Source: Phytoseiulus persimilis (Eukaryota; Arthropoda; Arachnida; Mesostigmata; Phytoseiidae). From it: a stretch of DNA of 64,000 bases. The stretch lies in assembly GCA_037576195.1 (NCBI GenBank), contig CM075104.1, forward strand, positions 15,144,211 to 15,208,210, in the 5' to 3' direction. Below the pieces are notes generated by a model. It was not told the origin of the DNA. It saw only the letters and a list, made by a program, of their open reading frames with translations, and did not search any database. Below, piece after piece: positions 1 through 13,200 of this stretch; position 1 is the first letter of the stretch; every line of letters starts with the position of its first letter. The translations under genes and the position numbers were made by a program.

Positions 1-3000
1 ACAGTGTTGTGGCGTCACAGACTCTCGGAAATTCGTCTTTTTTTTTTTCAAATATCATTTTTTTCCGAGCCAAACTCGGTCCATGTTTTCTCAGTAAACA
101 CTGAGCTGAACGATCTGGATCGGTTTGCAGACCCATGAATAGCAAAAAACAGGTTTGACTCAGCCGAAACTATGACGACTATTTCACAAAACGCGCCAAA
201 ATGTCAGGAACAGCTGCATGATGACTTGACATCCTAAGTGAAAAGCGTGGTCATTCGGTCGAAATTCGCTCTTCTCTCGTAACAAAAAAATGTCCAGTCG
301 GTATGCTTCCCGACATTTTTCGATAGCTTGAGCTCACGGGTACGAGTTTGTTTCGGGTCACAACGACAATAACAATCGAAGCTCTCGACTCTACCCCAAT
401 TCGAAGTGAACAGGGAACGTCCTGCTCGCGGCCACACATCATAAGCGAGCTTTGAAAGTGATGTCAAGAAAGTGGTTAAGTGAGTGAGATGGGAAAAGCG
501 CAGGGAGAGGCGGAAGAAGAAGACAGACCCATCGCGTGTCTGAAGTGTCGTTTGTCTTTGTCGTCTTGACGGGCGGCCGTCTTTCTATCACGTCTTTCTC
601 TTGAGGTGTTGGTGTTTTGAGTTTTTTTTCCCTTCTCGCTCTGAGGGCCGCAGTCGTTGATTGCACCGCTGTCAGTTTCGTTCCGAGCTCGCAAATGCTC
701 AAGAACAAATCGCAATGACAGTCACTCGAAAAAAGAATGCTGGCAGCCTGACGAGCGAGCTGACGCTACCACGAACGGTAAATGCAGGGCTCCGGCTAGT
801 TATCGCTCTGGATCGATGGAGGCTCGAGGAGAGATGGGAGACACGGACTTCGTACTCGGTTACCGTCGGAGTTCTTCGAAACTCAAGAAATCTTCGCCGT
901 AAGCCGGTGAGGGTGCAAGGGCATTCTCGTGCATTCTTTTTCCTGACTTCGATCTCTTATCAACATACCGTTGGTTCCAGCGCTGCTTTCGAGGAGCCTC
1001 GTTATCTGCGTAGCATGGGAGTTGAGACGCTGCGCTCCCCAAGGTCGAGAGCGGCAAACTTGGTGTTCCTAGACGGCATCCCGACAAAGATGAATATCGA
1101 ATCATCCCAAGGGATAGATGATTATAAGTCAGTGAATTGTGACTCCAACCGAAATAGTAGACTCTCAAAGCTGCGAGTGTGTGCGATGTTAGTTTCTTCG
1201 CCAAGACGAGCGCGTCTTGTTCCTGACAGAACAGAATCGTTTCTTTATTCGCCCAGGGGTCCATTATTGAAACCATCTCCCGGTCAAGATTTCCATCATA
1301 TTTTTTCACATTTCACCGAAGAATCGAAATGACTGCCTCAGGATCCTCAATCGATGACATTTGAGTTTCGAGAGGAGTACAAGAATTGACCAAGGTATGG
1401 ATAGAACAGAGTCGGGCTCGAGAATTCCCGACCTCGAAATTCCATAACGATAATCTCAATAATACCACCGCACACATTATACTCACATGATTGTGGTTGT
1501 GATTTGCACACTTATTGCTCTCCCAATCTTGAGTTCAGTTTTCCGTGATCAGATACGGCAGTCTTTCCACGAAATCTACACATACCACCCTGCCTCGAAA
1601 GCGTTGTCTGTGGAGATGATCGCGGGGTCGAAAAATGATTCCGCCCACACTCCTGCTGGAATTTCCTTCTTCAGCTCATCACTTGGGGAAAAACCCGATC
1701 CTGGAAAATCTTTTCGCCATCAATAGTTTGAAGTAGGTCGCAGCTTTCTCCTCTTTGATTGCGCCGATCAGTCAAGAACTGAGTCTACTAGAGGGGCGCG
1801 AAAAATGTTTTCTTTCCGACCTTTCGCAAAACACTGCCCGAGAGAAGTCAATCGATCGAGTTCGTTTTGGTTTATTCGGATGCTGCGGAGGATTCTACGG
1901 ATTCGCTGCAGAAATGGCGAGGATCGGTCCAGAGCTCTGGAATGACAACGCTACAGCATCACAAAAATCACTGACCTGTTGACAAAATCGTCGTCCCTTA
2001 GATCGCCCCGTATCTCCTCAGAAAATTCGAATTCGGAAAAATTTTCGATAACGAAAAGTTCTTAGATTTGTAGAAACTACCCGAATCCGGAGCTACCGGG
2101 TCGATCAAACCACTTCTTTCTCGCTCAAAGCTTGACAGATGATTCTGACGAAAGTGGGAAAAATATTTTATTTTTGTCTTCCATTCTTGAGCGAATGACG
2201 CAATCAAAGAGGAAAGAAGTTCATCATACCCCCACCTATCGATCGCGAAAAGATTCTCGGAATCGTATCATTCTCCGCCGAGTAGTGAGAAAAAGAAGGA
2301 AAGGTAAGGTAATTCCCGACCGACGTTGAGCATCTTGTAGATCCACTCGTCTCATTTCGATCGCTCAGGTCCGTTCTGTCTTTGTGAGCTCTGGGTTCCC
2401 ATGATGTTCCGACAGCTCTCTCCAGTGATTCGCAGAAATCCGAGTTCCAAAAGGGCAGCGAACCGGGTTTTGAGGCTCACACTGCTTTTGAAGGGTCACA
2501 CACGACGACCCGCGGGGCTGAGTATCGACTGATGTTCGTTCCCGTCTGCCCTCACGAGCGCCACCCATACTCATGATGATGTTTTTATTATTAAAAATGT
2601 ATGATGTCTCTCATCCTCTCAGGGACTCCCAGGCTCAGGGGCTTGCCCAGCCTTCTCCTTTCGCCGCTCTCGATTAAAAAAAATATCCGCCTAGTGACCT
2701 TCGTACGTGATCTCCCCACTACCAGTTGCTCCCTCCGCCGCGACCGAGAGGCTAGGATTACTGTTGAAAGCTGAATTTTCCCCAATGATCCTGGCAAAAG
2801 CGACGGAAGCAGCCTCAAAGGCGAGACAAAACCGAGGATCTCTGCTAGACGAATCAGAATAGTGTCGATGTTGACGGATTATTTCATCAAGACATTCGAC
2901 CGGAAACGACGGAACATTCCTCTCTGCGTAGCTGGTTGACGTATCAGTTTGGTGAGGATTGGCGAGACAGAAGTTTGCCGGAGGCCGATCGGGAACTGAT

Positions 3001-4400
3001 AATCGGCACAGCTCTGGGCAGTGAGTAACTTCTCGGGAAAATCCGAGACTTCTCATCGGGGAAGCCAAACCGATGATTTTGCTCCGGAATCCCTCTCACT
3101 CGGTACTTGCTCGTTCTCCAGACCAGATGTCTATTGGCTCGAAAGAGTAGCGTTACGTTGCGCCATCATTAGTAGGGAGGGAGTGGACCTCGAACGAACG
3201 CTCCCCGTCGGGCAACGGAGAGTTTTTAGCTCCGCGCTTGAAGCCATCTCCGGCTGGAACTTCGGCAGCAACCTGATCGAGGAGCCAAATTGTGAAATGA
3301 TACAACAACAATAAAAAGCTGTTCGCTCAGATGTCTGGTGAACAATTTGCTCAGTGCGAGTTCTACTTGCCGGCCGTCGGTCCGACCGATTGGCTGCCCG
3401 TCCCGACGGCCGGCCGGCCCACTGATTGTTTGAGTAAGTTTCTGCTGGAGAAGCATCTCAGCACACCTTCCTCCGTTTTCGGAGCATGACGGAGAACTGC
3501 CAGATCACTACCTAAGTGAGAAGAGAGGACGGACTTCTGCATCGCTCAGCAGCGGCGGCCATTGCTCCAGCATCAATCGCAGCGGCTGCTACGACGTCTA
3601 ATGGACACAGTCTGGTTTCTCAGGGAACGGGGAAAATTTGTTCTGTTCAGATTCCGTTAACAAGGGGAGCAAACGAGAGCACATATACGAGTGAGGCTCT
3701 TCGACGGCCGAGACTAGAGTCTAAACCTTTCCCGGGTCTCGACGAAGCAATCGTACGGAATATACACCCTGATCGGAGGTGAGAGGAGACAGGGAGTCTC
3801 TGTTTCTTATGTTTCAGGAGAGAGTTCGTCCCTCACGAATGCAGAGCCAGAAGTCTCTCTCGCAAGGACCTTTCCCCGAGGCTAGATTGGAGAGCACCGG
3901 AGGAATGAGAGTATTTTTCAACATTTGGGTTTGATCTCTCTGGCGGGGTCCCCTTAGGGAACGCCTACTGGAGGTCTTCTCTGGCGAAAGCAGAGCCAAA
4001 TCTGATTGGCAAGTAGCTGACCTGGCGTCAGTCGACCGTCGGTGAGTCAGTCGGCTGATCAGCAACAATGCGAGGGCGCATTCGACGTCGTTTCTACGGA
4101 ATGTCGATCGCCTCCAACTGCTCCAACACTTGATTGAGGAGCTCCGGCGAGTCGCAGCGGAAGGCAACAGCGCCGGCAGCGGATCTGCGAGTGTGGCTCC
4201 GCTTTCCTCTTTCCTGATCCGTTGTCCCTCGCTTGGGCCAAAGGACGAACGGATGGTGGCGGCGGAGCAATTAATAGGACGCCGATCAAGTGACGTGGAA
4301 ATTTAATCACTATCTGGAGGAAGAAAGGAGCGACAGAGATGAGATGGGATGAAGCTCGCAACTCAGTAGACGGAACTAGCGAGTGACCTACGTTGCTAAT
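1..4400. other. No recognisable gene
   Basis: The stretch has short T and A runs and overlapping antisense ORFs at about 661-1332 (plus) and 860-1309 (minus). Neither resembles a known protein. Consistent with intergenic or intronic sequence. Confidence 0.5.
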
Positions 4401-6900
4401 GAATGGATGGATGGATGTATCAACCGATGAAGCACAATGGAGTTCAAGCGAGAAGGTCTCGCTCGCGTTTCGCTGCTCGCGGGCGGGAGGCGCATTGAGG
4501 TGCTCAGGAAAATTGGGTTACGAGAAGCTGTTTCCCGTCACCAAATGGAATCAGATCTCGCTCGCCCTCGAGGACCACGGCGACGAAGACGATTCGTTGG
4601 GTCGAACAAACCGAGTCAGTCAGTTGCTCGCTCGCACTCGCTCGGTTGCTTCGCAAAGTTCGTTCCGGAGCTTCGGGAGGGGAATATGAGGGAAGCGAAG
4701 AGACTGAGAACGAGAAAGAGATCGGCGGCTGGAGCAGAAAGGGCGAGTGTGTCAGTCTGTCTGTCTGGGCGGGGGATTAAGCGGAGTATGAGACAGGGTG
4801 CGGGTTGGAAGGAGTGAGGCAATTTCACACGAGCAGCGCGCTCGTCTTCCGCCAGCCAGCTCTCGAGCCGACTCCCTCCGAGTTGTTCTGCTAGCGAAGT
4901 CGTTGCACACTCAGACTTAGTCGAATCGTTCCCCTCGCGCCGCTGTGCCGCCTCAACAACCACTGGAACGAGCGTCCGGAGTGTCCAGCGTTCCAGGGTG
5001 TTTCTCAAAGAACTTCAACGTGTTCCCTCGTCGCAGCCGTCACTATTTTCCCCTCGAGTCATCGCCGGTGGTGCTGGTCGCCGACGTCATCGCTGTTGTC
5101 GGCGTTGCCGTTTCGGCAGTTTTGTCCCCGTCAGATATGCACGCACGAAGTGCGCGTAATGAGTATACGAGAGCGACCGCTGCGAGTTTCACAACGCGCC
5201 GCGGGACTGTTTCCACGGAGGCGATTCGAGCAAAACGCACGCCCGACCAGAGCGACGCACAGAGCACACGCAAGATCCGCCTGCCTGTTGGCGGTCTGGC
5301 TTCGCTAACAAAAAACGCCGTCTTCTGCTTGGGTCGCCGCGATCTCCGCCACGGAGTGGCGCGAACAAGACAACCGCCACCGCCAACTGCCGGCCAGCAC
5401 CGCTGGCAACAACAAACGGTGTCGTTGATTCGGTGATGCTCGCTCGTGCTGAGGAAACTCACCGTTTCACCGCTAACGGCCTTGCTAATTAGCTCGACGA
5501 CAACAACAACGGTGACGGAACGACGTCGTTGTCGTGGAGCTTGACGTGTTTGTTGTCAACGCTCTGAGGTGTGCATTCTGTCTGTTATTTGACTTGCAGT
5601 CGCCTTCGTCGTCATCATCATCCTAGCTGTCGTGGACATTCAGTTTGAGACAACAGACAACTTTACAAGTTGCGCCCGTTCCGTGAGTCAGTCAGTTTGT
5701 CGTGTCTACGGTCCTTCCCCGCTTCGGGAAGGAACCTTTCAGAGAACAAACTCCGGAGAACAAACTGCTGGCGCATAATCACCACACGCGACGCCAACGG
5801 CCGCGACTCAACGCCTGCACATGACGCTCTCTTTGGCGTGCGTTGCATACACAGATAACGTTCCTCCCTTTTCCGTTTCGCTCCTCCCGAACTCACCTCC
5901 TTCTATTCTTGTTGTTCTGCTTCGCAAAGCCAGGTGTGGCGAGCTTGGAGGAAATCGGAAGCCGCCCGCGCGGTGATCGTACTCTGGAAAGTCCCCCTGG
6001 ACTCCTGCTGAGGGACGGACGAACTTTTCATTTCATGAGATCGTAAACCCGTGACGTTGTTGCCGATCGGGCCCACTTTCGGCTAGATGATCCGAGTTCA
6101 CGAGGAGGAAGGGATCGGAGTCCTCATGCGTACGATCGTTTCCGAACACGCCGGTCCATCTCTCCGTGAATCCTTCCGGGGAACCCGCCCTCCCGCGAGA
6201 GTTTCGAGCAGCTCCAGGAATTTTCGATATTCCCCCTCCCCCCCCCCTCTGGGGTGAACTCCGAGTCGACGGTGTGTAGGACGTCGCCGAATCTCCTCTC
6301 TGACAAATTCCGCTTCCCGGGTCGTAAATCATCGGGGGAATCCGTTGCTCCTCCTGACTTTCTGAACTCTGAGATCATACCAAACTGGAAACTTCGATTT
6401 GGGAGGAATCTCCCCCTGAAAAGTGACCGAATCGGAATTCCGAAAAGCTGATCTCAATAACATGCTAAACATTACGTCAAACCGTAGTGGCTCTGGAATT
6501 TTCCTATGGAGCGATGTTTTCCTGTCCGACAGGATATGAGTCTTGACGGCAGTCGCTTGAGGTGCGCCGGTAGCTTTCCGGTCGACCTTGCCGGCCGGCC
6601 GGCTAGCTCGCGCGCGAACGAGTAGCTGGCTGGAGAACAGCAAACAGAAGGGGTCCTCTCGAATACGCTCCCCCGTGAATGTGACCATTGGTCCAGTAAG
6701 CCTTTGTGGTTCACACACGTCCGACTACCCACCAACTCACCCACAGAAAGACGTCTGGAGACCGGGACGCACACAAGCATTCACCCGGCACCTAGCAGAC
6801 TGGCAAGCCAGCCGGTCGCCTGCTCGGCACCGTTGATTGCGTTAGTCAGGCGGAGGGAGGGGGCGGGGGGGACGAAGACGATTCAGGGGAGCTGAGCAAG
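4401..6900. other. CpG-rich stretch without recognisable coding; possible promoter or 5' untranslated region
   Basis: The sequence is dense in CpG, with a GC-box-like GGGCGGGGGATT near 4768 and several TCAGT initiator-like words (for example near 4612, 4752, 5694). Short GGAT repeats occur near 4402-4416. No conserved exon follows in either direction, so the promoter reading is only a suggestion. Confidence 0.25.
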
Positions 6901-9900
6901 ACAACGGCCACGGGAAAGGTGGGCGACACAGCTTTCCTCTTTGGTCTCCTCTGCCGAACAGTCGATGTTTCGCTCGGTCTGTTGGTCAGCCACTACTTAA
7001 TCTCACCTCGGGGAGTTCGAAGGCAGGCGGATCCCGAACCTCGTTGACAAAGTTCTTTCGGAATCAAACTCACACAAAACTCGTCGTCTCGTCCCCATTC
7101 CGGATGACTCCTCCGAAAGGATTTCAGTCGCTCCATGTCGTGTTGGGTTTTCTTTTGAATGGAGCTCGGAAGTTCCTGGGTTGTTTGCGCTAGGACCCTG
7201 ACCACACCTTGCTACCATGGACTGGCGCCGTGGAATTAATGACATTTGTCCGAGAAGAAGGCCGAGCTTTGAGAGCCGCCATTGTAACTTCGACTCTGCT
7301 GTTGTGTTTCTTGGTGGTCGAGATTCGGAAACGGATCCGGAATCTGATTGTCGCGCTGATCGAACGTGATCGATAATCCATTGAACGCTCATCGCCGGAA
7401 ATGGACTCGAGTGCGCGCGGCTTCAAATGCGCTGGAGCTCGGGCGTTCAATCACGACGGAAACCCGCACAGCAAGCGAACAAGATCCAGGGAGTATCGCG
7501 CGTAGTCTTCGCTGAGGGAGTGGGAGAATCGCGAGCCCCCGATTGATTCACACAACAAATCAGGTTGGATCAGGTGTTTACGGTTTTGGATTCCGCTCGG
7601 CGGCAACGGCGGTTGGGGCTTGCAGGCGCGCGGTGGCGGTTTGCCCGCAGGGCGCCAAAGGAAGCGTCAAGAAGCAACGCCGCCGAGCTCACGGGTGGGC
7701 GGGGGGATGAGAAAAAGCAAGGGAGAGGACGGAAGAAGGTGCGATGAGGGGTGCAACGGGCTCCGAGAAAGGGGTCGCAAGCACCAGCCAGGAGGGAAGG
7801 ACGGTAGCGGCGGGGTCTGATTTTGCTCCGGGCTCACTTCAGAGTGGCAGGTCTTCAATCGTAGATCAAATCGATTTCTAGCTCAGACCACGGTCGGCCC
7901 CTGTTCGGCTCCTTCTCCAGCCGCCAGGCTGGTTCAATCCTTGGGGTATTCTTCCTTGCGTGCCCCCGCTTTCCTTGCCAATTTTCGAATTTCTTCTCTT
8001 CCCGATATTCTTCCTCCCTCCAGCTCTCTCTCATCTTCCAGTCCCTGGTACGTTTTCCGAAGGCTTCGACTTCATTTCTATCTTGGCCGTCAGCGTCGAC
8101 AATGACGAGAATTCGCTCGTATTGCAAATAAAAAATTACTTGGTCGCTCGGACCTTTCTTTCCGACCCCCTGTGGTTCACGATCCTCCATTCCTCCCCCG
8201 ATTCCCTCGACTGAGACCGTCTTGGGTATTCCGGCAGGAGGCTGAGGAGGACGAAGAGCGCTCTTTTTCCCGCTCCCCTCGCACTCCCTCAGACAGTTTT
8301 CTGGTCAGACGAGAGCATTCGGAGAGTTTCCAGGCATTCAAGAATGACCAAACAAGGGTAAGGGAAAATGGTGCGAGGGGGACTGCGAGAAGGGGAACCA
8401 GGGGACCAGCGATTAAATTCGCATTTGGAAGCGACGGCCCGGCTGGCTTGCGAGCGAAGGACGAAGCAGTTTTTCATCTTTTTTTTTCGCGGTTCCTTCT
8501 CTGCCTCGAATTTTCCACCCGCTCTCTTCGTTGTGCTCGTCTTTCCCATCATCGTTTTCCCTCTCAACGAGCGAACGCAGAATGACGCGGACTGGTGAAT
8601 GAATTCAACGGAGGAAGATCGCACGTCGTTGCACGCACAAGCCGCGTGCGTCGGGATCACCATTTGTGGATCAATGAGAACGCTGCGAAACTCGCCGCAA
8701 TCGCCCGAGAGGTAAGAGCCCGACTCTCGGAGCGGCATGACGCCTTCATGACTCCGTTGTTAAGCACTTCGAGCGGATCTCCGGAGTTGAGCATCCGAAA
8801 CACTCACGCAAAGCGTCTCGCGTCACAGGGCTCATTGAAGAGACCTGAGATACGCGGTCGGAGTCGGTTCTGGTTCCGTCTGAACGGAAGTTGGAACCAG
8901 TAGCACAAATCGAGGGCGGGGAATACGAGCATGGGAGCAATTCGCCACATCCGAGGCGAACATCCCTCCGCGGCCCCGGAGCTCAAGCGCTTGAGTGGAG
9001 CTCCTATTCTGAGGGAAGGAGGTGAAGCCCACAGTCAAAACATCAGAGGTACACAGAGGGGCCGAAACCGTCCTCCGAGGCGGCGGCTTTATGCCATAGA
9101 TATCGGCGGCTTGGCTCGCGCGCGCGCGCCCTCCGGGTCGGCAGGTTCCACAATAAAAATCAACACTTCGATGGCTGCTCGGACGAGCTGTCGGATCGAT
9201 GAACGCACGCAGGGCAAGTCGACCCTTGACTGCGACCGAGACTCTGAAAGGGAATGCGTGCTGGCTCCGCAGCATCGTGACCGCGTCACCGTGTCTTTGG
9301 GTCCTGCGCTTCCCACGTCCTGGCACCGCCGTCGATTCGCGCTGGTGGCTGTGCTCTGCCGCGTGTGCTCCCCTCCAACCAGCTCTTCGAACAATGAACA
9401 AACTTCTCACACTCCTGCGGTGGGAAAAATAGCCAAACTTCCCTCGACCGAAACCAAGACTTGCTACAATGTAATTCGTTCGTCTCGTTCGCTTCTCACC
9501 CCGCCAGATTTGCGAGCAGCCTTTGACCGTCCCGAGGTTCCGAATCCACACCCCTCCCGCCCGATCGCCCCAGAGGCCGGGCTGAGGACGGTACGCCGGA
9601 GAAAACGATTGAGAAAACATGAGAAGTGACTCTGTCAAAATACGGAACGAGATGATTGGGAAAACACGAACGCTTGTGCAGTCGAACATTTCAACAAGAC
9701 AGTCGAAAGTTGAATCGAAAACGTTGCCGCGGGCGACCCGCCGACCGCTCCGGTGCTTTGCTCCGGAACAGGGTTAGACGTGGCGGGTTAATCTCGGCGG
9801 GTATTTTCTGACCCACTCGAGCTCGTTCGATCGTGAGACTTCGTCGGTCCGCGGAAACAGTGGTCACTTCGTAAGTCATTGCGATCCTCATGGGCGCGAG

Positions 9901-10240
9901 CGGGGCAGGAAGAAAGAGATACATCCTCCTCCACCACAACATCTAGGACAGCGAAGGCCGCGGATCTTTTCTCGCCGCACAGCCCTCGTTCCCTGTTGTG
10001 GCCTGGCGCGAGAAATGGAAGACGCTCGCTAACCCGAAGTCGATCCGAGTAATTGAGGTATCACGAGAGAGAGAGAGAGAGATTGATGGTGTTCGCGCAT
10101 TCGCTCCGTCCTTCACTCCCTTCGATCGGTGAGGGCCTTGCCCGACCATCCGAATAGTCAACCGTTCATCCAACAAGCCACTCGGGGACGACGTGCGGCG
10201 GAGCGGGGGCGATTCGGGCGGACGCCCAGGGCGCCACCCT
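6901..10240. other. GC-rich stretch with long overlapping ORFs on both strands, no recognised gene
   Basis: ORFs of 285 codons (8832-9689, minus) and 232 codons (8931-9629, plus) overlap almost entirely. Both are Arg/Ser/Pro-rich with no family likeness, as expected when CpG-rich DNA is poor in stop codons. A donor-like GAGAG|GTAAGAG lies at 8712. Confidence 0.5.
10065..10082. repeat. GA dinucleotide microsatellite
   Basis: About nine GA units. On arthropod DNA such a run can also be a GAGA-factor type site; nothing else here supports that. Confidence 0.9.
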
Positions 10241-13200
10241 CTCAGGCGCGCCGCTGACTCTGGGGCACATCGATCCTGAGCGCAGAGCTCGCATGCACAA
10301 AAGGAAGGACTTCAACGAAAAATCGGAATTTCGGACCCCCTACAGAGGTCGAGGCTTCCCGAAAGGCCTGACTCGTGGTTTTACCAATGTTGGGTTGATT
10401 CTGCGTATCTTGCTGATTCTGCCGATTAGCCTCGCGGAGAGTCAGGAAAGATTCCAGAAACCAAAATCCTCGAAGCATATCTGCCATGTGATCCGAGATG
10501 AGGCTCTTAAGGTTTCCATTTGGAAAATTCGTTTCCATGATGACATTGGCCGTTGTACGAGTCGAATATGGAAGGTCGAAGCCTCCCATCGGCATTTCCG
10601 GGTCTTTCTCCCGCGATCCGATGAAAAGGGTTCAGAGGAGCTGGGCCTGGTCCAATGGTATGATGCGCTAACTGGTCTGGGAGACCAGATTTCTCCACAG
10701 GACCTGCATGGATGTTTTCTGGACCTCTTCAGGAAAGAATCCCGGCTTCGATCCTCGGAGGAGCGCTCGGAAAATTTGGCCGGTTGCGCCTGTCGGCCCA
10801 ACGCCCGCCCTGAGAATACTCTCGTTGTTTCCCTATCGTCGACGCCCGTGATCACGTCCGGCTAGCATCACGACTCCTGTGAGGAGAGCAGGTGGTCCTT
10901 GTGTGGCGTTCGTGGGCTTAGCACGATCGCGTAAATCGCGTAATCTATCACGATACGCGGTACAGAGGCCCCAGCGCCAGGAATGCTCCAGCCCTCAAAA
11001 TGTGCCCGAAAACTCGAGATCCAAACCAGCGGAAAAAAAAGGGGTTCTCGTCGAAATCCCCCAGGTCACCTGCCGCTGCTATGCAGCACATATTTCTCGT
11101 GCAGGGTCCTGATGAAGGTTGAAAGCCAGTGGAGATCCTGACGGAATGGTTCGGGCAGAGCCTGGACATCTGTAACGTACTCTCGACACTTCACGACCAA
11201 TTCTCGGCCATCATGGCATCCTTGTCTTCGTGGGTCGCAGAGGGCACAGTTGGACTAATGCGCCAGATTGGCAATGACACGTCGAATCGCCCTGTAATCG
11301 TTTACCGCCACAGACCCCCGTGGCACCAGGAACGCAAACGAGCATCGACGAGCCTACATTCATAAAAATAGACAGACGGACAAACGTGTCCCGGCAAGCT
11401 GTTTTCTCACCGACTCTCCGCCGCCACTTGTGCCAACCTCCATGTTGTTACGGGCTGGTCCTCCAACACCACCCCGTTCTATGGACAAGCGTATCGAGGC
11501 TCGGCCGTGCCGACTGATTGTGGCGTGGGGATGGAACGTCGGGTCCGCCGTTAACGGGAACGACAATCACGAAGTTTTGGTTGCCGCTTCCTGGTGCCTC
11601 GTCGCGGTTGTCGCCACATCCGAAGATGAACTCTGATAAATATGCCGTCCCGGACATCGGTTGGACTGGAGTTCTTCCTCAAAAAGCCGTTCTGCTCTCC
11701 TCCCCGGACGCCTATTGACATTGAAATTCGTCCTTTGTGACCACGCTTGACGAAAATATCTTCGGCGGCCGCCGCTGACGCTGCTGTGGCCTGCTCTTGC
11801 CCTCTCATATCTAGTCAACTCATGCCAATCTCGAATACAACACGAGGAGTGAGCAACCGAGTTCCGTCCTGTCCGGGAGCTTTTTTGGAAACCCTCGCGG
11901 CAAAATGCGGATGTACGGTGTCCGACCAGCCGGGCGACTTCTCGGAGAATCGACGCATGCTACGGAAATTCGGCTCTGACCTCGTCGCATCGACGGAGCC
12001 GAGAGGCCCTCTGACACCTGGATGTTCAGTCGCAGCGCTGTCTCAGGGGTTCCGGTGTGGTCTGTGGGAGAATCCTTCCCGAAAGTCCTAACCCGGGCTA
12101 GGAGGGGGACAGACTAGCGAGCGGGCAAGCAGGTGAGCAATACGTATAAATCTTGTACAACACTACCGGATGCCTGCTGTCAGGTCAGCGCGAAGGATAT
12201 CGAGGCCAACGTTTCGACTACCGACCGCAGAGGCACGTCGATCTCGATTGAATCGCATTCTGAAAGTGCACTCTTCCTGCTCAGGATGGAGCCGAGGATG
12301 GGGTGCTAACGGGTCTGGGTTCTCGCCGACGCGATAACATTTTCCATCCTGAAGGCAGAACTATTGGACCATCTTTTGAGACGAGCCTCGAGGTTCATGA
12401 AGCTTCCATTCGACTCTGCTTCCCCTCTCGGATTACTATGAAACGCTGACGAAAATAATATCCAATCCGAGATGCTCTCCACTTCAACGTGGAGAGAATC
12501 GCACATGTTCGCGTAACATAGAACTCGATGGCTCTTTGACCTTGGAGGAAGGTCGCGCCAGACGTCCGGTTGTCATTCCTTCCAGAATTCTCTTAACACG
12601 GGAAAGAGATAGGCGTGGTCACAGGAGTCCTATTAACATGAATGCACAAATATATTCATAATCATTAGCTCTCTCATGAGGTGGATCTGAATTCAAGTCG
12701 GGGCTCTCTCATATCCGGTAAGTGGTCCGAGTTGCGAGGAGGACACTCCTGGGGCAAACTCAGTTTTCCTCGCCGGTGGTCGTACCTGCACGATACACGA
12801 TGCCCTGAACTCTCTATGATTCTTCGAACGCCTCTTCGACCGAGTCCATACTCTCACTCTGCTGATCTTATCTGTTGATGAAGAATTGACATATTCCAAC
12901 GCAAGGATCGATCTTTGGTGTTTACTTAGCCACTCCGATAGGGACGGCAGTGCCCATTTTTCCCCGTCGCTCTGGGTGTTTCGTCAATTTTATTGTTTGG
13001 CTCTGTTGCCTTGGTCCGATCTCACTCTGGATCCATTCTGTGCTTTGAGGTATAGCGGTAGCAGAGGTAAAAGGAATGCGGGGTCAGCGAGCTATAGCGT
13101 GCATGTGAGTGCGCTAGCGGGTCAGTCACTGAGTCGGCTGGCGAATTGGCGGCTCACGAGGTGGCTTAAAACGAGTTGGCTTGCGTGTCTACCAGCGAGT

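Noticed and set aside
661-1332. 223-codon plus-strand ORF opposed by a 149-codon minus-strand ORF
   Set aside because: The two overlap antisense, neither resembles a protein family, and there is no splice or poly(A) context.
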